DNA from: JBLNBU01 sp050260215
Lineage (GTDB): Bacteria; Pseudomonadota; Alphaproteobacteria; Rhodospirillales; Magnetospirillaceae
Reading direction: 5' to 3'
Assembly: GCA_050260215.1 (NCBI GenBank)
Contig: JBLNBU010000049.1
Coordinates: 1 to 62,086, forward strand
Length of the DNA stretch: 62,086 nt
The first letter of the stretch is position 1. Each line of letters begins with the position of its first letter. The notes below the pieces were generated by a model that did no database searches, was not told the DNA's origin, and saw nothing but the letters and a program-made list of their open reading frames with translations. Positions 60,265 through 62,086 of this stretch are shown one piece after another. Made by a program: the position numbers and the translations under genes.

Positions 60265-62086
60265 CTATTCCTTAGCCGCCTGAGAGGGGATGGACAGGGC
60301 GAAACAGGTCCCGCCGCCGTCGCGGGGCCGGCAGTGCACCTGGCCGCCGTGGAGAACGGCGATGGTGCGGACCAGGTGCAGGCCCAGCCCGGTGCCGGGT
60401 ACCCCGAAACTGGTGGATCCGCGCACGTATTTCTCGAAGACCCGGTCGGCCTCGGCCGCCGGCACGCCGGGGCCGCGATCGGCGACGACGAAGGTGACGG
60501 CGCCGTCGCCGCCGGTGGCGGCCAGCTCCACTGCTCCCTCAGGCGGGCCGTAGCGCCGGGCGTTGTCGATCAGCGCATCGAGCGCGATGCCGAGCAGGTC
60601 GGGGTCGGCCGGGCACGTCTCGGGCAGGTCGCGGACCGTGACCTCGATGCCGGCGCGGTCCGGGTGGCGGTTGCGCCGGGTCGCCTCCTCGACCAGGGCA
60701 AGGGGCGACACCGCCTGCAGGCAGGCGGCCATGTCGCGCTCGCCCGCCAGGCAGGTCTCTATCAGGCCGACCAGCCGCTGCACCGCGGCCCGGATGTTGG
60801 CCAGCCGGCCGGTGATCTCGGGCCGTGCCGGGGTGGTCAGGTGCCCCAGCATCTGTGCTGCACTGTCGATCACCGCCAGCGGCGTCTTGAACTCGTGGGT
60901 GGCCATGTCGACGAAGGTGCGCAGGCGCTGGCGCGCCAGCCGCTCGCCGGCCAGGGCGATCTCGGCGCCCATCCACTCGCGCTGCATGCGGCGCAGCCGC
61001 CACGCCAGCGCCAGGCTGAGGATGGCGATGTGGGTCATCGTGGCGCCGACGTCGATGGCGCGCCCCAGGTCGGGCGGCAGTCGGCCGGTCAGCAGCGAGC
61101 CCAACTCGGCCGCCCACCCCGCCACCACCGGCAGGAACGCCACCAGGTAGACCCGCAGCAGGACGTCGCCGGGATCGCGGCGGGCCAGCATCACCGCGAT
61201 GACCATGCTGGCCAGGCTGGCGACCAGCATCATCGCCTGGGCGGGCAGCACCACCGCCGGAAAGACCGGGCTGAACACCGCCAGCAGCCCCAGCGCCACC
61301 GCCGCCCCCGCCGCCTGGTAGACCCGGTGGATGCGCGGAAACCGGCGGGCAAGGTCGAGGATGCCGTCCCACAGGAAGATGAAGGCGCTGATCCCGCCCA
61401 GAAGCCCGATGCCGCTCAGCAGGTAGTTGGCGTCGCCGCCCAGGTCGGGAAACAGCAAGATGACCAGCGCCGTGTGGGTCAGGCCGCCGGCCACCTTGGT
61501 GCCGACGAACAGGGCGTAAAGCAGCATGGTCGCGTCGCGCAGCCACAGGCCGAACAGGGCATAGACCATGGCCAGCACCGCCAGGATGCCGAACTGGATG
61601 CCCAGCATGGCGGCGCCGCGGGCCTCTTCCCGCATCAGGGCGCCGGGACGCCACAAGGCCGCATCCTCGAAGCGGATCTTGTGCAGGGATTGGAGGCGCA
61701 GCAGCACGGTGACCGGCTCGCCCTCGGGCAGGGTCAGCCGCGCCAGATGGCGGCGCGCCGCCAGACCCAGGCGCGAACTGGGCACGCTGCGGCCGAGATG
61801 CTGCAGGTCGTATCCGCCGGCCGGATTGGCGACGAACACCCGCACGTCGTCCATGTCGGGCTCGCCGAAGGCCAGGATCCAGACCGGCGGGGCGCCTGCC
61901 TCGCGCCGCACGGTGAAGCGGTACCACACCACCCCGGTGGCCAGTTGCGGCCGGTCGACGGCTACGAAATCGCCGCGCCCGGCCAGGCCGGCGGGGTCAG
62001 GCGCGGGGTCGGCCAGCATCTCCATGTGCCCGTCGAGCGAGACGCTGGCGGCCCCGCCGACCAGTGCCGGCACCCGTCCGGCCGCG
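60265..62086 (-). CDS. 7TMR-DISM sensor histidine kinase, 5' end beyond window
   Basis: The frame stays open to the right edge, so the N-terminus (signal peptide) is missing; about 606 residues are visible. A 7TMR-DISM extracellular domain (GVVWYRFTVRREAGAPPVWILAFGEPDMDDVRVFV, LGRSVPSSRLGLAARRHLARLTLP) is followed by about seven membrane helices, HisKA (FVDMATHEFKTPLAVIDSAAQML) and HATPase (DALIDNARRY, DRGPGVP, GTGLGLHLV). DISM kinases sense carbohydrate-like or small ligands. It is first in the row that continues with the hybrid kinase and the partner-switching genes, 59 bases apart from the former. Confidence 0.92.
   Translation of the reverse strand, partial: AAGRVPALVGGAASVSLDGHMEMLADPAPDPAGLAGRGDFVAVDRPQLATGVVWYRFTVRREAGAPPVWILAFGEPDMDDVRVFVANPAGGYDLQHLGRSVPSSRLGLAARRHLARLTLPEGEPVTVLLRLQSLHKIRFEDAALWRPGALMREEARGAAMLGIQFGILAVLAMVYALFGLWLRDATMLLYALFVGTKVAGGLTHTALVILLFPDLGGDANYLLSGIGLLGGISAFIFLWDGILDLARRFPRIHRVYQAAGAAVALGLLAVFSPVFPAVVLPAQAMMLVASLASMVIAVMLARRDPGDVLLRVYLVAFLPVVAGWAAELGSLLTGRLPPDLGRAIDVGATMTHIAILSLALAWRLRRMQREWMGAEIALAGERLARQRLRTFVDMATHEFKTPLAVIDSAAQMLGHLTTPARPEITGRLANIRAAVQRLVGLIETCLAGERDMAACLQAVSPLALVEEATRRNRHPDRAGIEVTVRDLPETCPADPDLLGIALDALIDNARRYGPPEGAVELAATGGDGAVTFVVADRGPGVPAAEADRVFEKYVRGSTSFGVPGTGLGLHLVRTIAVLHGGQVHCRPRDGGGTCFALSIPSQAAKE

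Overview
The window is GC-rich DNA (roughly two thirds G+C by eye) from an alphaproteobacterium. The best fit is a Rhodospirillales bacterium close to Magnetospirillum. This rests on CtrA lying beside fliI-fliJ, trpB-trpA-accD-folC, ftsE-ftsX-ydcF-plsC, dapF-mtaB-ftsY and lrp-ahpC-trxB-lysR gene orders, on dispersed palindromic repeats, and on many ATGA/GTGA start-stop overlaps. Because of the high GC, long antisense open frames cover almost every gene; they are treated as shadows. The content is chromosomal. No transposase, phage, plasmid or CRISPR feature was found.

Layout. 0-5.7 kb: a cut tRNA-Gly, then a minus-strand methionine-cycle operon (ArsR/methyltransferase fusion, metF, metH) with an imperfect operator palindrome at its promoter. 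5.8-8.5 kb: mlaC-like gene, three small genes, a methyltransferase and tRNA-Ala. 8.5-14.1 kb: SDR and trpB-trpA-accD-folC. 14.2-19.4 kb: orphan cytochrome c, zinc-ribbon membrane protein, ftsEX-ydcF-plsC and a coiled-coil protein. 19.4-23.5 kb: prfC, gloB, a hairpin-rich intergenic unit with a 26-codon ORF, a methyltransferase and a response regulator. 23.5-29.6 kb: ubiD, a GAF-GAF-HD-GYP protein, a DHFR-like reductase and a GH13 glucosidase. 29.7-34.2 kb: ctrA divergent from fliI-fliJ, then a K+/H+ antiporter. 34.3-38.9 kb: dapF-mtaB-ftsY-MFS. 38.9-44.5 kb: secreted protein, lipoprotein hydrolase plus ABC ATPase, zinc finger and polA. 44.5-49.4 kb: transglutaminase-like orphan, lrp, ahpC, trxB, LysR regulator and a candidate small RNA. 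49.5-52.7 kb: SulP-STAS-cNMP transporter, VOC protein and a small membrane protein. 52.8-62.1 kb: a signalling island.

How the parts fit. The methionine operon recycles homocysteine and is probably controlled through its own ArsR-type first gene. The lrp-ahpC-trxB-lysR group is a peroxide/thiol redox module. It ends in an RNA-like unit with C-rich loops and a strong intrinsic terminator, next to a LsrB/VtlR-like regulator; in other alphaproteobacteria that regulator controls AbcR small RNAs. The right end combines a 7TM sensor kinase, a hybrid kinase with a degenerate receiver and an HPt domain, an anti-sigma-like ATPase, a STAS antagonist and a SpoIIE phosphatase in one co-directional row. 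This looks like phosphorelay joined to partner switching.

Most notable observations: two families of palindromic repeats read in frame inside mtaB and ftsY; a third repeat family whose end forms the leader of trpA and of the antiporter gene and lies just before the conserved start of MtaB; the candidate small RNA; the hairpin/SD/short-ORF unit at 22 kb; and the signalling island. All names come from reading the sequence and remembered family knowledge; no database search was run.
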